From the NCBI RefSeq assembly GCF_002159645.1, contig NZ_NFJB01000018.1, forward strand, positions 18,964 through 82,963: 64,000 nucleotides of DNA, read 5' to 3'. Source of the stretch: Parabacteroides sp. An277 (GTDB lineage: Bacteria; Bacteroidota; Bacteroidia; Bacteroidales; Tannerellaceae). This document shows positions 36,315 through 45,142 of the stretch, piece by piece. A program made the translations under genes and the position numbers. Within the stretch, counting starts at the first letter, position 1; each line of letters opens with the position of its first letter. The notes under the pieces are model-generated. The model did not search any database, was not told the DNA's origin, and saw only the letters and a list, made by a program, of their open reading frames with translations.

Positions 36315-36836
36315 ATGAAACGAATATTCTTGACAGGTTACATGGGAGCGGGCAAGACGACCGTGGGGCGAAGCCTCGCTGCCGAGCTGGGGCTTTCGTT
36401 CATCGACCTGGACCTCTATATCGAAGGGCGTTTCCATAAAGAAATCCGCCAAATTTTTGCTGAAAAAGGGGAAGAGGGCTTTCGCGATATCGAACGGCGA
36501 ATGCTACATGAAGTGGCAGAGTTTGAAGATGTGCTCGTCTCGACGGGCGGAGGGACGCCCTGCTTTTTTGACAATGCCGCATTTATGAACGCACAAGGGA
36601 CGACGATATACCTGAAGGTGTCGGTCGACGAACTGGCGGCACGGCTCGAGACGTGCAAGCAGACGCGCCCCGTCCTCCAGAATCGTTCGGGCGAGGAACT
36701 GAAGCTATTCATCGCCGAAAACCTACAGGCGCGCGAGCCATTCTATCAGCAAGCCCGCGTTATCTTCGACGCAGAGCAGATGACAGGTCCTGAAGACGTG
36801 TACCGGATTACCGAGCAATTGAAAGAAATGATTTAA
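36315..36836 (+). CDS. aroK: shikimate kinase
   Basis: It phosphorylates shikimate with ATP in aromatic amino acid synthesis. From ATG 36315 the protein has 173 residues. The Walker A loop GYMGAGKTT is at 8-16, the shikimate-binding DLDLYIE follows at about 32-38, GGGTPC near 80 is the second substrate loop and the lid includes KQTRPVL. The promoter at 36285 excludes the longer upstream frame. The gene ends 12 bases before the alanine-dehydrogenase-like gene, so the two are likely an operon. Confidence 0.93.
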   Translation: MKRIFLTGYMGAGKTTVGRSLAAELGLSFIDLDLYIEGRFHKEIRQIFAEKGEEGFRDIERRMLHEVAEFEDVLVSTGGGTPCFFDNAAFMNAQGTTIYLKVSVDELAARLETCKQTRPVLQNRSGEELKLFIAENLQAREPFYQQARVIFDAEQMTGPEDVYRITEQLKEMI

Positions 36837-36848
36837 AAAGATACGCGT

Positions 36849-38060
36849 ATGAGAAACACATCCGACAATACTTCCCAATTTTACGTCCCGCAAGAATTGC
36901 TGCAGGAACTGGGGAAATTGGGTACGCACCTTTCCATCGGCATTCCTAAAGAACGTGCTGCAGGTGAGCGGCGCTTGGCTTTGACGCCCGAAGCCGTCGA
37001 GATGCTGGTGAACTATGGGCATCAGGTGCGGGTGGAAAGCGAAGCCGGGTTGGGTATTAATTATGCTGACAGCCATTTCGCCGAGGCGGGGGCAGAAATG
37101 ACAGCTTCGCCGGAAAGAGTGTATCAATCGGATGTGATTGTGAAGATATTGCCTCCGTTGCCGGAAGAAATCGCCTGGATGAATCCCCGCGCGACGGTCT
37201 GCTCCTTTACGCCTCGCCCCTGGTTGAAGCCGGAAGCTTACCAGCTCTTGATGGCTAAGCGCATCACCGCCTTTGCCTACGAGTTTTGGAGCGACCGTGA
37301 ACGTCATTTCCAGCCTATCATGAGCGCGATGGCCGAGATAGAGGGTTATGCCGCTCTTACGATTGCGGCCGACTTGCTGAGTAATCACCATGGCGGGAAG
37401 GGCATCTTGTTAGGAGGCATTGCCGGAGTCTCGCCGGCCGAGGTGGTTATTATCGGAGCTGGTACCGCCGGGACGAGTGCGGCTCGGGCAGCTATGGCAT
37501 TGGGCGCGTCGGTAAAGGTGTTCGACGACGACATCGCGCGGCTCCGGCAGTTACACCGGACATTGGGCGTCTCGGTCTTTGCTTCCAATTTTCATCCGAA
37601 CGTATTGCGGAATGCGTTCCAGAGTGCGGATGTAGTGATTGGCGCGTTGCATAAAGATAACCTTGACCATCATTTCGTTATTGCCGAAGAGTTGATAGCG
37701 ACGATGAAAAAGGGTTCGCTCATCATCGATCTCCGCGTGACGCAAGGCGGTTGCTTCGAGACGACCTGTTGTCTTTCGCCCGCCGACCCGGAGATTTTTG
37801 AACAGCATGGGGTATTGCATTTCTGTCGCCCGTTTATCAGCAACTATGTGGCTCGGACTGCATCGATGGCTTTCAGCAACCTGATGGTGCCGCTCCTTAC
37901 GCATTTAGGCGATGTCGGGAGTGCACAGAATCTGATAAAGACCTATCCGAGCTTCAAACGGGGCATTTACCTGTATCAGGGGAAACCGGTGAACGAATAC
38001 ATTTCGAACCGGTTCAATTTACGGTCGAATAATATCGACCTCTATTTGACTGCGTTTTAG
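36849..38060 (+). CDS. alanine dehydrogenase / transhydrogenase-alpha family protein, altered active site
   Basis: The 403-residue protein belongs to the AlaDH/PNT family. The N-terminal domain has GIPKERAAGERRLALTP (about 31-47) and VKILPPLPEE. The NAD-binding domain has VVIIGAGTAGTSAARAAMALGASVKVFDDD (about 199-228). Authentic alanine dehydrogenases have a catalytic His in LHLAAEPE; the corresponding place here reads RPWLKPE, so His appears replaced by Arg. Whether it makes or uses alanine is therefore uncertain. It lies 12 bases after aroK and 48 before korA. Confidence 0.78.
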   Translation: MRNTSDNTSQFYVPQELLQELGKLGTHLSIGIPKERAAGERRLALTPEAVEMLVNYGHQVRVESEAGLGINYADSHFAEAGAEMTASPERVYQSDVIVKILPPLPEEIAWMNPRATVCSFTPRPWLKPEAYQLLMAKRITAFAYEFWSDRERHFQPIMSAMAEIEGYAALTIAADLLSNHHGGKGILLGGIAGVSPAEVVIIGAGTAGTSAARAAMALGASVKVFDDDIARLRQLHRTLGVSVFASNFHPNVLRNAFQSADVVIGALHKDNLDHHFVIAEELIATMKKGSLIIDLRVTQGGCFETTCCLSPADPEIFEQHGVLHFCRPFISNYVARTASMAFSNLMVPLLTHLGDVGSAQNLIKTYPSFKRGIYLYQGKPVNEYISNRFNLRSNNIDLYLTAF

Positions 38061-38108
38061 GCAGGCTTATTTTTTTAATGGTATTAAGTTCAGAAACATA
38101 TTAATATT

Positions 38109-39962
38109 ATGACAGAACAAACAAAAGTAACGACATTGGAAAAGGTGGTAGTCCGCTTCTCGGGCGATTCTGGCGACGGGATGCAATTGACCGGTACCAT
38201 CTTTTCGAACCTGTCTGCCATTTTCGGGAACGAGATTTCGACTTTCCCCGACTATCCGGCAGAGGTACGGGCACCGCAAGGAACATTGAGCGGTGTGTCC
38301 GGTTTCCAGGTTCACTTGGGTTCCAGAAAAATCTTCACGCCGGGTGATAAGGCAGACGTGTTAGTCGCCATGAATCCGGCTGCGCTGAAGGTAAACGTAA
38401 AGCATTTGAAACCGAATGCGATCGTACTGATTGATACGGACTCTTTCAAAAAGACGGATTTGGAGAAAGCGCAGTTCACAACCGACGATTCGTTCCAAGA
38501 ACTGGGACTGACGCAAGTGCAGGTCGTAGCGGCTCCTATCTCGACGATGGTGAAAGATGGGTTGGTTGATTTCGGATTAGACAACAAATCGGCGCTCCGC
38601 TGTAAGAACATGTTCGCATTGGGACTCGTATGCTGGCTGTTCGAGCGTCCGTTGGAAGAGGCGATGCACATGCTCCAGACAAAGTTCGCCAAGAAGCCAG
38701 TTATTGCGCAAGCCAATATCAAAGCGTTGACAGACGGATATAATTATGGACATAACATCCACGCTTCGGTTTCGACTTACCGCATCGAAAGCAAGAAGGC
38801 CGAACCGGGTACGTATATGGACGTGAATGGCAACAAGGCCACCTCTTACGGCTTGATTGCGGCTGCCGAGAAGGCGGGTTTGCGTCTCTTCTTGGGTAGC
38901 TATCCTATCACGCCGGCTACCGATATCTTGCATGAACTCTCTAAGCGGAAAGACTTGGGCGTGATTACCGTGCAGGCTGAAGATGAAATCGCGGGTGTTT
39001 GTACAGCGATTGGCGCCAGCTTTGCGGGATGTTTGGCGGCTACGTCGACTTCAGGACCGGGATTGGCGTTGAAGAGCGAGGCGATTGGTTTGGCGGTCAT
39101 CGCCGAGGTGCCGTTGGTAGTCATCGACGTGCAACGCGGTGGTCCCTCGACGGGTATGCCTACCAAGTCGGAACAGACCGACCTCATGCAGGCTTTGTAT
39201 GGACGTAACGGGGAATGCCCTGCCGTCGTAGTAGCGGCTTCGACTCCGACGGACTGTTTTGATATGGCTTTCTGGGCCGGTAAGCTCGCCGTGGAACACA
39301 TGACGCCGGTTATCCTCCTCACGGATGCCTTCATAGCCAATGGTTCGTCGGCTTGGCGTCTGCCGGAGTTAGATAAATATCCTTCTATTACGCCGAATTA
39401 CGTATCCAACTACCACAGCGACAAACCTTGGAAACCTTATCGTCGAGACAAGGATACGTTTGTCCGCTATTGGGCGATTCCGGGTACCGAAGGCTTCACG
39501 CATCGCTTAGGCGGTCTGGAGAAGGATTATGATACAAGTGCGATTTCGACGGATCCGCTGAACCACCAGAAGATGGTACAGACGCGCCAGGCGAAGATTG
39601 ACAAGATAGCCGACTTCATCCCCGACCTGGAAGTGGTGGGAGACGAGGATGCCGACCTGCTGATTGTCGGGTGGGGTGGCACGTATGGTCACCTCTACGA
39701 AGCAATGGAAGACATGCAAGAGACGGGCAAGAAGGTGGCGTTGGCGCATTTCCGTTTCATCAATCCGTTGCCTAAGAATACGGAAGAGGTCTTGAAGCGC
39801 TATAAGAAAGTCGTCGTGGCAGAGCAGAACAACGGTCAGTTTGCGAATTATCTGCGTAGCAAGATTGATGATTTCAATCCGTATAAGTTTAACCGCATCA
39901 AGGGGCAGCCGTTTATCGTGGCCCGCTTGGTCGAAGAATTTACGAAAATATGGGAGGCTTAA
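38109..39962 (+). CDS. korA: 2-oxoacid:ferredoxin oxidoreductase, fused gamma-alpha subunit (2-oxoglutarate type)
   Basis: With KorB it converts a 2-oxoacid (probably 2-oxoglutarate) and CoA to acyl-CoA, reducing ferredoxin. The 617-residue chain begins with the gamma domain (VVVRFSGDSGDGMQLTGTIF, about 13-32), then the pyrimidine-binding alpha domain with GSYPITPATDILHEL and STSGPGLALKSEAIGLA. A C-terminal domain contains DLLIVGWGGTYGHLYEA. It is followed three bases later by korB. Separate delta and ferredoxin subunits are not present nearby. Confidence 0.92.
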   Translation: MTEQTKVTTLEKVVVRFSGDSGDGMQLTGTIFSNLSAIFGNEISTFPDYPAEVRAPQGTLSGVSGFQVHLGSRKIFTPGDKADVLVAMNPAALKVNVKHLKPNAIVLIDTDSFKKTDLEKAQFTTDDSFQELGLTQVQVVAAPISTMVKDGLVDFGLDNKSALRCKNMFALGLVCWLFERPLEEAMHMLQTKFAKKPVIAQANIKALTDGYNYGHNIHASVSTYRIESKKAEPGTYMDVNGNKATSYGLIAAAEKAGLRLFLGSYPITPATDILHELSKRKDLGVITVQAEDEIAGVCTAIGASFAGCLAATSTSGPGLALKSEAIGLAVIAEVPLVVIDVQRGGPSTGMPTKSEQTDLMQALYGRNGECPAVVVAASTPTDCFDMAFWAGKLAVEHMTPVILLTDAFIANGSSAWRLPELDKYPSITPNYVSNYHSDKPWKPYRRDKDTFVRYWAIPGTEGFTHRLGGLEKDYDTSAISTDPLNHQKMVQTRQAKIDKIADFIPDLEVVGDEDADLLIVGWGGTYGHLYEAMEDMQETGKKVALAHFRFINPLPKNTEEVLKRYKKVVVAEQNNGQFANYLRSKIDDFNPYKFNRIKGQPFIVARLVEEFTKIWEA

Positions 39963-39965
39963 ATT

Positions 39966-40976
39966 ATGGAAGGAATAAAATATCAACCGAGTGATTATAA
40001 AAGCGACCAGTACGTGCGCTGGTGTCCGGGTTGTGGGGACCATGCCGTGCTCAATTGCTTGCATAAAGCGATGGCGGAAGTGGGCGTCGCGCCGCATCAG
40101 ATGGCGGTGATTTCGGGTATCGGATGCTCGTCTCGCTTGCCTTATTATATGAATACCTATGGGTTCCATACGATTCATGGACGTGGCGCGGCGATTGCGA
40201 CGGGTGTAAAGACGGCGCGTCCCGACTTGAGCGTCTGGCTCATCACGGGCGATGGTGATTGCCTGGCTATTGGCGGTAACCATTTCATTCATGCCGTGCG
40301 CCGTAACGTCGATTTGAACATTGTCCTCTTCAACAATAAGATTTACGGTCTGACGAAAGGGCAGTATTCGCCGACTTCCGACCGGGGCTTCGTCTCGAAG
40401 AGTTCGCCTTATGGAACCGTAGAAGATCCGTTTATCCCGGCCGAGTTGGCGTTGGGTGCGCGGGGCAACTTCTTCGCCCGTGCCATCGACGTGGACTTGA
40501 AGAACACCACCGAAATCCTCGCGGCTTCGGCTCGCCATAAGGGCGCGGCGGTTACCGAGGTGTTGGTGAATTGCGTCATCTTCAACAATGGCATCCACAA
40601 GGCGATTACCGACAAGGAGTTCCGCGCCGACCGCACCATCTTCCTCCGCCATGGCGAGAAGATGCTTTTCGGTAAGAACAACGAGAAGGGTATCGTCCTC
40701 GATGGCTTGAAGCTGAAGGCCGTGACGATTGGACAGGATGGTTACACGATCGACGATGTCCTCGTCCACGACGCTCATTGCAAGGATAATACCTTACACC
40801 TGATGCTGGCCATGATGGGTGGCGACCTGCCCGTGGCGCTCGGCATCATTCGTGATGTAGACGCCCCGACCTACGACGAGGCCGTGCATGAACAACTCCA
40901 CGAAGTACAGGCCAAGATGCCTGCTCGCACGCTGAGCGAGTTCCTGCATAGCGGCGAGACGTGGGAGATTAAGTAA
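39966..40976 (+). CDS. korB: 2-oxoacid:ferredoxin oxidoreductase, beta subunit
   Basis: The 336-residue TPP-binding subunit pairs with KorA. It shows WCPGCGDHAVLNCLHKA (cluster/TPP region, about 19-35), GIGCSSRLPYYMNTYGFHTIHGR, and the thiamine-diphosphate motif GDGDCLAIGGNHFIHAVRRN followed by NNKIYGLTKGQ. These are typical of 2-oxoglutarate or pyruvate ferredoxin oxidoreductase beta chains; the two-gene gamma-alpha/beta format favours the 2-oxoglutarate type. A terminator follows. Confidence 0.92.
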   Translation: MEGIKYQPSDYKSDQYVRWCPGCGDHAVLNCLHKAMAEVGVAPHQMAVISGIGCSSRLPYYMNTYGFHTIHGRGAAIATGVKTARPDLSVWLITGDGDCLAIGGNHFIHAVRRNVDLNIVLFNNKIYGLTKGQYSPTSDRGFVSKSSPYGTVEDPFIPAELALGARGNFFARAIDVDLKNTTEILAASARHKGAAVTEVLVNCVIFNNGIHKAITDKEFRADRTIFLRHGEKMLFGKNNEKGIVLDGLKLKAVTIGQDGYTIDDVLVHDAHCKDNTLHLMLAMMGGDLPVALGIIRDVDAPTYDEAVHEQLHEVQAKMPARTLSEFLHSGETWEIK

Positions 40977-40997
40977 ACTCTTTATTATAATGTATAT

Positions 40998-41046
40998 AAG
41001 CCCGGAGGACAGCACGATGGCTGCTCCTTCGGGCTTTGTTTTTGTG
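40998..41046 (+). terminator. terminator of korAB
   Basis: AAGCCCGGAGGA (40998-41009) pairs with TCCTTCGGGCTT (41025-41036) at 11 of 12 positions, then TGTTTTTG. Confidence 0.85.
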
Positions 41047-41097
41047 TGCCTTTTGTCCTGTCGGCGCTTCGCCACCCGCCTTGTCCTGAGTTCATAT

Positions 41098-41180
41098 CCC
41101 TATAGGCATATTTTATTATGCCTAAAGAGATATTTTATTATCCCTACAGGCATATTTTATTATCTCTGAAGAGATATGAA
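41098..41180. repeat. Array G: 22-bp tandem units
   Basis: Units start at 41098, 41120, 41142 and 41164; the first three end in ATATTTTATTAT. Two alternating types (CCCTAYAGGC and GCCTAAAGAG) form hairpins such as AGGCATA/TTATGCCT across the junction. The array lies between korB and fabI. The remainder of that gap is non-coding. Confidence 0.82.
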
Positions 41181-41362
41181 CTACAGATAGGACGGAAGGT
41201 AAAGGGCCGCTTTATCTACACGATGTCACCCGTCCTTTGCAGACGGGTTTATAAACGAGAATCGTTTGGGTTTATAGCGGAAATCGTCGGCGATTATGCT
41301 TATGTTTGCCAGGAAAAGTAGGGGGGAAAGGAAGAGATGTTGCCCGTATGCCATAAAATGTG

Positions 41363-41370
41363 TATCTTTG
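41363..41370 (+). promoter_or_regulatory. -7 promoter box of fabI
   Basis: TATCTTTG lies 25 bases before the ATG at 41395 and rules out a longer frame that starts at 41296. Confidence 0.7.
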
Positions 41371-41394
41371 CGCGGATTATTTAAGGTAAAAGTT

Positions 41395-42252
41395 ATGACT
41401 CATAATTTATTAAAAGGTAAAAAGGGAATTATTTTTGGTGCGTTGAACGATAAGTCGATTGCGTGGAAGGTGGCTGAAAAGGCTGTAGAAGAGGGAGCAA
41501 CGATTACGTTGAGTAATACGGCCATGGCGATTCGGATGGGCGATGTCGAGAAGTTAGGCGAACAGCTTCATGCCGAGGTGATTCCAGCGGATGCAACCAG
41601 TGTGGAAGATTTGGAAACGGTGTTCAAGCGTTCGATGGAAGTATTGGGCGGACCGGTGGATTTCGTCCTTCACTCAATCGGCATGAGCCCGAATGTACGC
41701 AAGAAACGTACGTATGATGATTTGGATTACGCGATGCTGTCGAAGACGTTGGATATTTCAGCCATTTCTTTCCATAAGATGCTTCAGACGGCTAAGAAGC
41801 TGGATGCGATTGCCGAGTATGGTTCGGTGTTGGCATTGAGCTATGTGGCTGCCCAGCGTACTTTCTTCGGATACAACGATATGGCAGATGCGAAAAGCCT
41901 CTTGGAATCCATCGCGCGTAGTTTTGGTTATATTTACGGACGCGAAAAGAACGTGCGTATTAATACGATTTCGCAATCGCCTACGCCTACGACGGCCGGA
42001 AGCGGTGTGAAAGGCATGGAGCATTTAATGGATTTTGCCAATAAGATGAGTCCGTTAGGTAATGCTTCGGCCGATGAATGCGCAGATTATTGCGTGATGA
42101 TGTTTTCGGATTTTACCCGCAAAGTCACGATGCAAAACTTGTATCACGACGGCGGTTTCTCAAGCATGGGTATGAGCCTTCGTGCCATGAACCAGTATAG
42201 TAAGAGCCTCGAAGAGTATACCGACGAGAACGGGCATATTATTTATGGTTAA
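41395..42252 (+). CDS. fabI: enoyl-[acyl-carrier-protein] reductase (NADH)
   Basis: It reduces the enoyl-ACP double bond in the last step of fatty-acid elongation. The 285-residue protein has a Rossmann start KGIIFGALNDKSIAWKVA (10-27), HSIGMSP near 93-99 and the catalytic Tyr150, Tyr160 and Lys167 with the Y-x6-K spacing FGYNDMADAK. It is longer than many FabI, with a polar C-terminal extension usual in Bacteroidetes. The end overlaps tsaC by eight bases. This is the triclosan-target type of enzyme. Confidence 0.93.
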   Translation: MTHNLLKGKKGIIFGALNDKSIAWKVAEKAVEEGATITLSNTAMAIRMGDVEKLGEQLHAEVIPADATSVEDLETVFKRSMEVLGGPVDFVLHSIGMSPNVRKKRTYDDLDYAMLSKTLDISAISFHKMLQTAKKLDAIAEYGSVLALSYVAAQRTFFGYNDMADAKSLLESIARSFGYIYGREKNVRINTISQSPTPTTAGSGVKGMEHLMDFANKMSPLGNASADECADYCVMMFSDFTRKVTMQNLYHDGGFSSMGMSLRAMNQYSKSLEEYTDENGHIIYG

Positions 42253-42853
42253 GATTTATCCGGAGAATCCGAATCCGCGAGAGGTGGACAAGGTCGTGCG
42301 CACATTGCGCGAGGGAGGTTTGGTGATTTATCCTACCGATACGGTATATGCCTTGGGATGCGACGCCTTGAATGTGCGTGCCGTAGAGCGTATTTGCCAG
42401 ATGAAAGGGGTGAATCCGCAAAAGAGTAACCTCTCCATCATTTGCTACGACCTTTCCAACCTGAGTGAATATGCGAAGGTAAGCAATGCGGCGTTTAAAT
42501 TGATGAAGAAGCACTTGCCGGGTCCTTTCACGTTTATCTTACCGACAAGTAGCGAATTGCCGAAGATATACAAGAACCGAAAAGAGGTAGGGATTCGTGT
42601 ACCTGATAATAATATCGTACGGACTATTGTACGTGAACTGGGGAATCCGTTGCTTACCATGTCTGTGTATGACCGCGATGAGCAAGAAGCGGAATATTCT
42701 ACTGACCCGGAGTTGATAGAAGAGAAGTATGGCGGACGTGTGGATCTTGTCATCGATGGCGGTTATGGAGGGTTGGAACCTTCGACCGTGGTAGATTGTA
42801 CGACCGACGACTTCGAAATCCTCCGCCAAGGAAAAGGTGATTTGTATATATAA
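42245..42853 (+). CDS. tsaC: threonylcarbamoyl-AMP synthase (Sua5/YrdC family)
   Basis: It makes threonylcarbamoyl-adenylate for the universal t6A37 modification of ANN-decoding tRNAs. The 202-residue protein carries the YrdC fold signatures GGLVIYPTDTVYALGCDA (24-41), KKHLPGPFTFILP and VGIRVPDN, and ends with STVVDCTTDDFEILRQGKG. It is the short form without the C-terminal Sua5 domain. It overlaps fabI, implying co-expression. Confidence 0.92.
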   Translation: MVKIYPENPNPREVDKVVRTLREGGLVIYPTDTVYALGCDALNVRAVERICQMKGVNPQKSNLSIICYDLSNLSEYAKVSNAAFKLMKKHLPGPFTFILPTSSELPKIYKNRKEVGIRVPDNNIVRTIVRELGNPLLTMSVYDRDEQEAEYSTDPELIEEKYGGRVDLVIDGGYGGLEPSTVVDCTTDDFEILRQGKGDLYI

Positions 42854-42872
42854 TATATAAGGTATAGAAACC

Positions 42873-43763
42873 ATGAAATGGAGAATGATTGTAAGCGCCC
42901 TCTTGTGCGCGTGTTTGCTAGCCTCTTGTGGAGGAAAGAAAGCGAAGACACAAGAATCGCCTGTTTCGGATAAGAAAGTGCAAATCGAATGGGCTACGTT
43001 TAACATTCGGTACGACAATCCGGGCGATAGTTTGAATAATTGGAAATACCGTAAGGATACGGTATGCAAGTTCATCTTGGAAAAACAGTTGGATATTGTC
43101 GGTATGCAAGAAGTATTGCACAATCAGCTGGAAGATTTGAAGGCGGGATTGCCTAACTTTGCCGAAGTAGGCGTAGGGCGCGACGATGGGAAGACAGCCG
43201 GTGAGTATGCTCCATTGTTCTATCGCGCGGATAAGTTTGAACTTTTGGATAGCAATACGTTTTGGCTTTCGCAATATCCGGATAGCGTAGGATTTATTGG
43301 TTGGGATGGAGCTTGTACGCGTATTGCTACGTGGGCGAAGTTGAAGGATAAAGCGACAGGCAAAGTGTTTATGGCTATCAATACGCATTTTGACCATGTA
43401 GGTGTAGAGGCACGTCGGCAAGGGGCTTTATTGATTATTCAACGCATCAAAGATATTGTAGGAAACCAACCGGCCGTGGTGACGGGCGATTTTAATGTAA
43501 ACGACCAATCGGAAGCTTATCAGACCATGACGACGAACGAGTTTGTCTTGAAAGATGCTTATAAGATGACCGATAAAAAGAGTGGTCCTGCTTATACGTT
43601 CCATGATTTCGGACGTGTCCCGGTAGATGAGCGTGAGAAGATTGATTTCATCTTCGTTACACCTCAAATAAAGGTTCTGAATACGGAAATTGCGCAAAAC
43701 CCGGAGACGAAAACGGGATATTTGAGCGATCATAATCCGCATATCGCCCTGCTCGAGTTCTAA
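42873..43763 (+). CDS. endonuclease/exonuclease/phosphatase family lipoprotein
   Basis: A 296-residue exported protein with a lipobox (LLASC, Cys19) after a short signal. The EEP-fold motifs appear in order: ATFNIRYDNPGDSLNNW, VGMQEVL, GRDDGKTAGEYAPLFYR, INTHFDHVG, TGDFNVND and LSDHNPHI. Homologues act on phosphodiesters or phosphoesters, often nucleic acids or sugars; the substrate here is unknown. It follows tsaC by 19 bases and is probably the third gene of the fabI operon. Confidence 0.88.
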   Translation: MKWRMIVSALLCACLLASCGGKKAKTQESPVSDKKVQIEWATFNIRYDNPGDSLNNWKYRKDTVCKFILEKQLDIVGMQEVLHNQLEDLKAGLPNFAEVGVGRDDGKTAGEYAPLFYRADKFELLDSNTFWLSQYPDSVGFIGWDGACTRIATWAKLKDKATGKVFMAINTHFDHVGVEARRQGALLIIQRIKDIVGNQPAVVTGDFNVNDQSEAYQTMTTNEFVLKDAYKMTDKKSGPAYTFHDFGRVPVDEREKIDFIFVTPQIKVLNTEIAQNPETKTGYLSDHNPHIALLEF

Positions 43764-43816
43764 AGGCAAAGGCTTGGCGTTTTTCATTATTCATTTTTAA
43801 TTGTTCATTGGATCGA

Positions 43817-45142
43817 ATGGATTGGAACCAACTCATTTCTGGCAAGCGCTTTGGATTGGAAGAATATCACGAGCGAAAGCATGAACGCACCTATTTTCAG
43901 CGGGATTACGATCGATTGATATTCTCTTCACCTTTCCGCCGTTTGCAAAACAAAACGCAAGTGTTTCCATTGCCTGGAAGTATATTCGTGCACAACCGAT
44001 TGACGCATAGTTTAGAAGTTTCCTGTGTGGGTCGTTCGTTAGGAAATAATGTGGCGAAAGTGTTGATGCAACGATATCCAACAGGAAATGTGAATTTGCC
44101 AGAAATTGGTTCGATTGTATCGGCCGCTTGCTTGGCGCATGATATGGGTAATCCACCGTTTGGACATTCAGGAGAGCGAGCCATTTCTGCTTATTTCTCA
44201 GAAGGAACAGGTATGAAATGGGAATCTTATGTGCGAGAGGAAGGCGGGCGTTGGGATGATTTTGTGCATTTCGAAGGTAATGCCAACGCAATCCGTCTTT
44301 TGACGCATCAATTCGTCGGAAGGCGGAAGGGAGGTTTTGCCTTAACTTATAGCACATTGGCTTCGATAGTGAAGTATCCGTACGCATCCATGTTTGCAGG
44401 AAAGAAAGGAAAGTTCGGCTTTTTCCAATCAGAAGAAGAAACATATCAATGTATTGCGAAGGAATTGGGTATTATTCCCGACCCAGAAGATCCGCATCGT
44501 TTCGTACGTTATCCATTGGTTTATCTGGTTGAGGCGGCAGATGATATTTGTTACCAAATCATGGATATTGAAGATGCGTGTAAACTCCATATTTTGACGC
44601 CTGATGAAGCTATCGACCTGATGTTGGGTTTCTTTGAGGGAAAGCGGTTGGCTCATATTAAGGAAATCATGCACATGGTAAATGATACGAATGAGCAGTT
44701 AGGTTATCTTCGTTCGTGCATTGTAGGGTTGTTGGTGGATGAGTGTACAAATGTATTTCTTGAGAATGAAGCAGGTTTGTTGGATGGTACGTACCGTATT
44801 CCGTTGATTCAGCATATAGGCGAAACAGCTCGTCGAGCATATGAACGTTGTGCGGAGACGGCTTGTCGGAAAATTTATACGGCTAAGGAAGTATTGGATA
44901 TTGAATTGGCCGGTTATCACATTTTTAGCCATTTAATTGATTGTTTGGTCGAGGCGGTGATGAATCCCAACCATGCTTATAGCAAATTGCTTCTTCGGCG
45001 CATTCCGGAACAATATGATACTACCACTCCTACTACTTACGGTAAAATCCAATGCGTATTGGATTATATTTCGGGTATGACCGATGTCTACGCTTTGGAT
45101 TTGTACCGCAAGATTACAGGCATGAGCCTTCCGGCTGTTTAG
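43817..45142 (+). CDS. dgt: deoxyguanosinetriphosphate triphosphohydrolase (dGTPase)
   Basis: It cleaves dNTPs to nucleosides and triphosphate. From ATG 43817 the protein is 441 residues. The HD-domain metal ligands appear as FVHNRLTHSLEVS, CLAHDMGNPPFGHSGE and EAADDICYQIMDIEDA; the N-terminal RTYFQRDYDRLIFSSPFRRLQNKTQV is typical of the family. A TTG three codons earlier is a less likely start. Its stop overlaps the stop of the convergent GH20 gene by four bases. Confidence 0.9.
   Translation: MDWNQLISGKRFGLEEYHERKHERTYFQRDYDRLIFSSPFRRLQNKTQVFPLPGSIFVHNRLTHSLEVSCVGRSLGNNVAKVLMQRYPTGNVNLPEIGSIVSAACLAHDMGNPPFGHSGERAISAYFSEGTGMKWESYVREEGGRWDDFVHFEGNANAIRLLTHQFVGRRKGGFALTYSTLASIVKYPYASMFAGKKGKFGFFQSEEETYQCIAKELGIIPDPEDPHRFVRYPLVYLVEAADDICYQIMDIEDACKLHILTPDEAIDLMLGFFEGKRLAHIKEIMHMVNDTNEQLGYLRSCIVGLLVDECTNVFLENEAGLLDGTYRIPLIQHIGETARRAYERCAETACRKIYTAKEVLDIELAGYHIFSHLIDCLVEAVMNPNHAYSKLLLRRIPEQYDTTTPTTYGKIQCVLDYISGMTDVYALDLYRKITGMSLPAV

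Noticed and set aside
39507..40778. 423-residue minus-strand protein
   Set aside because: It is the complement of korA and korB, both highly conserved enzymes; such long antisense frames come from biased codon use.
41118..41321. 67-residue frame after array G
   Set aside because: It begins inside the repeat units, lacks a promoter or ribosome-binding site and resembles no family.
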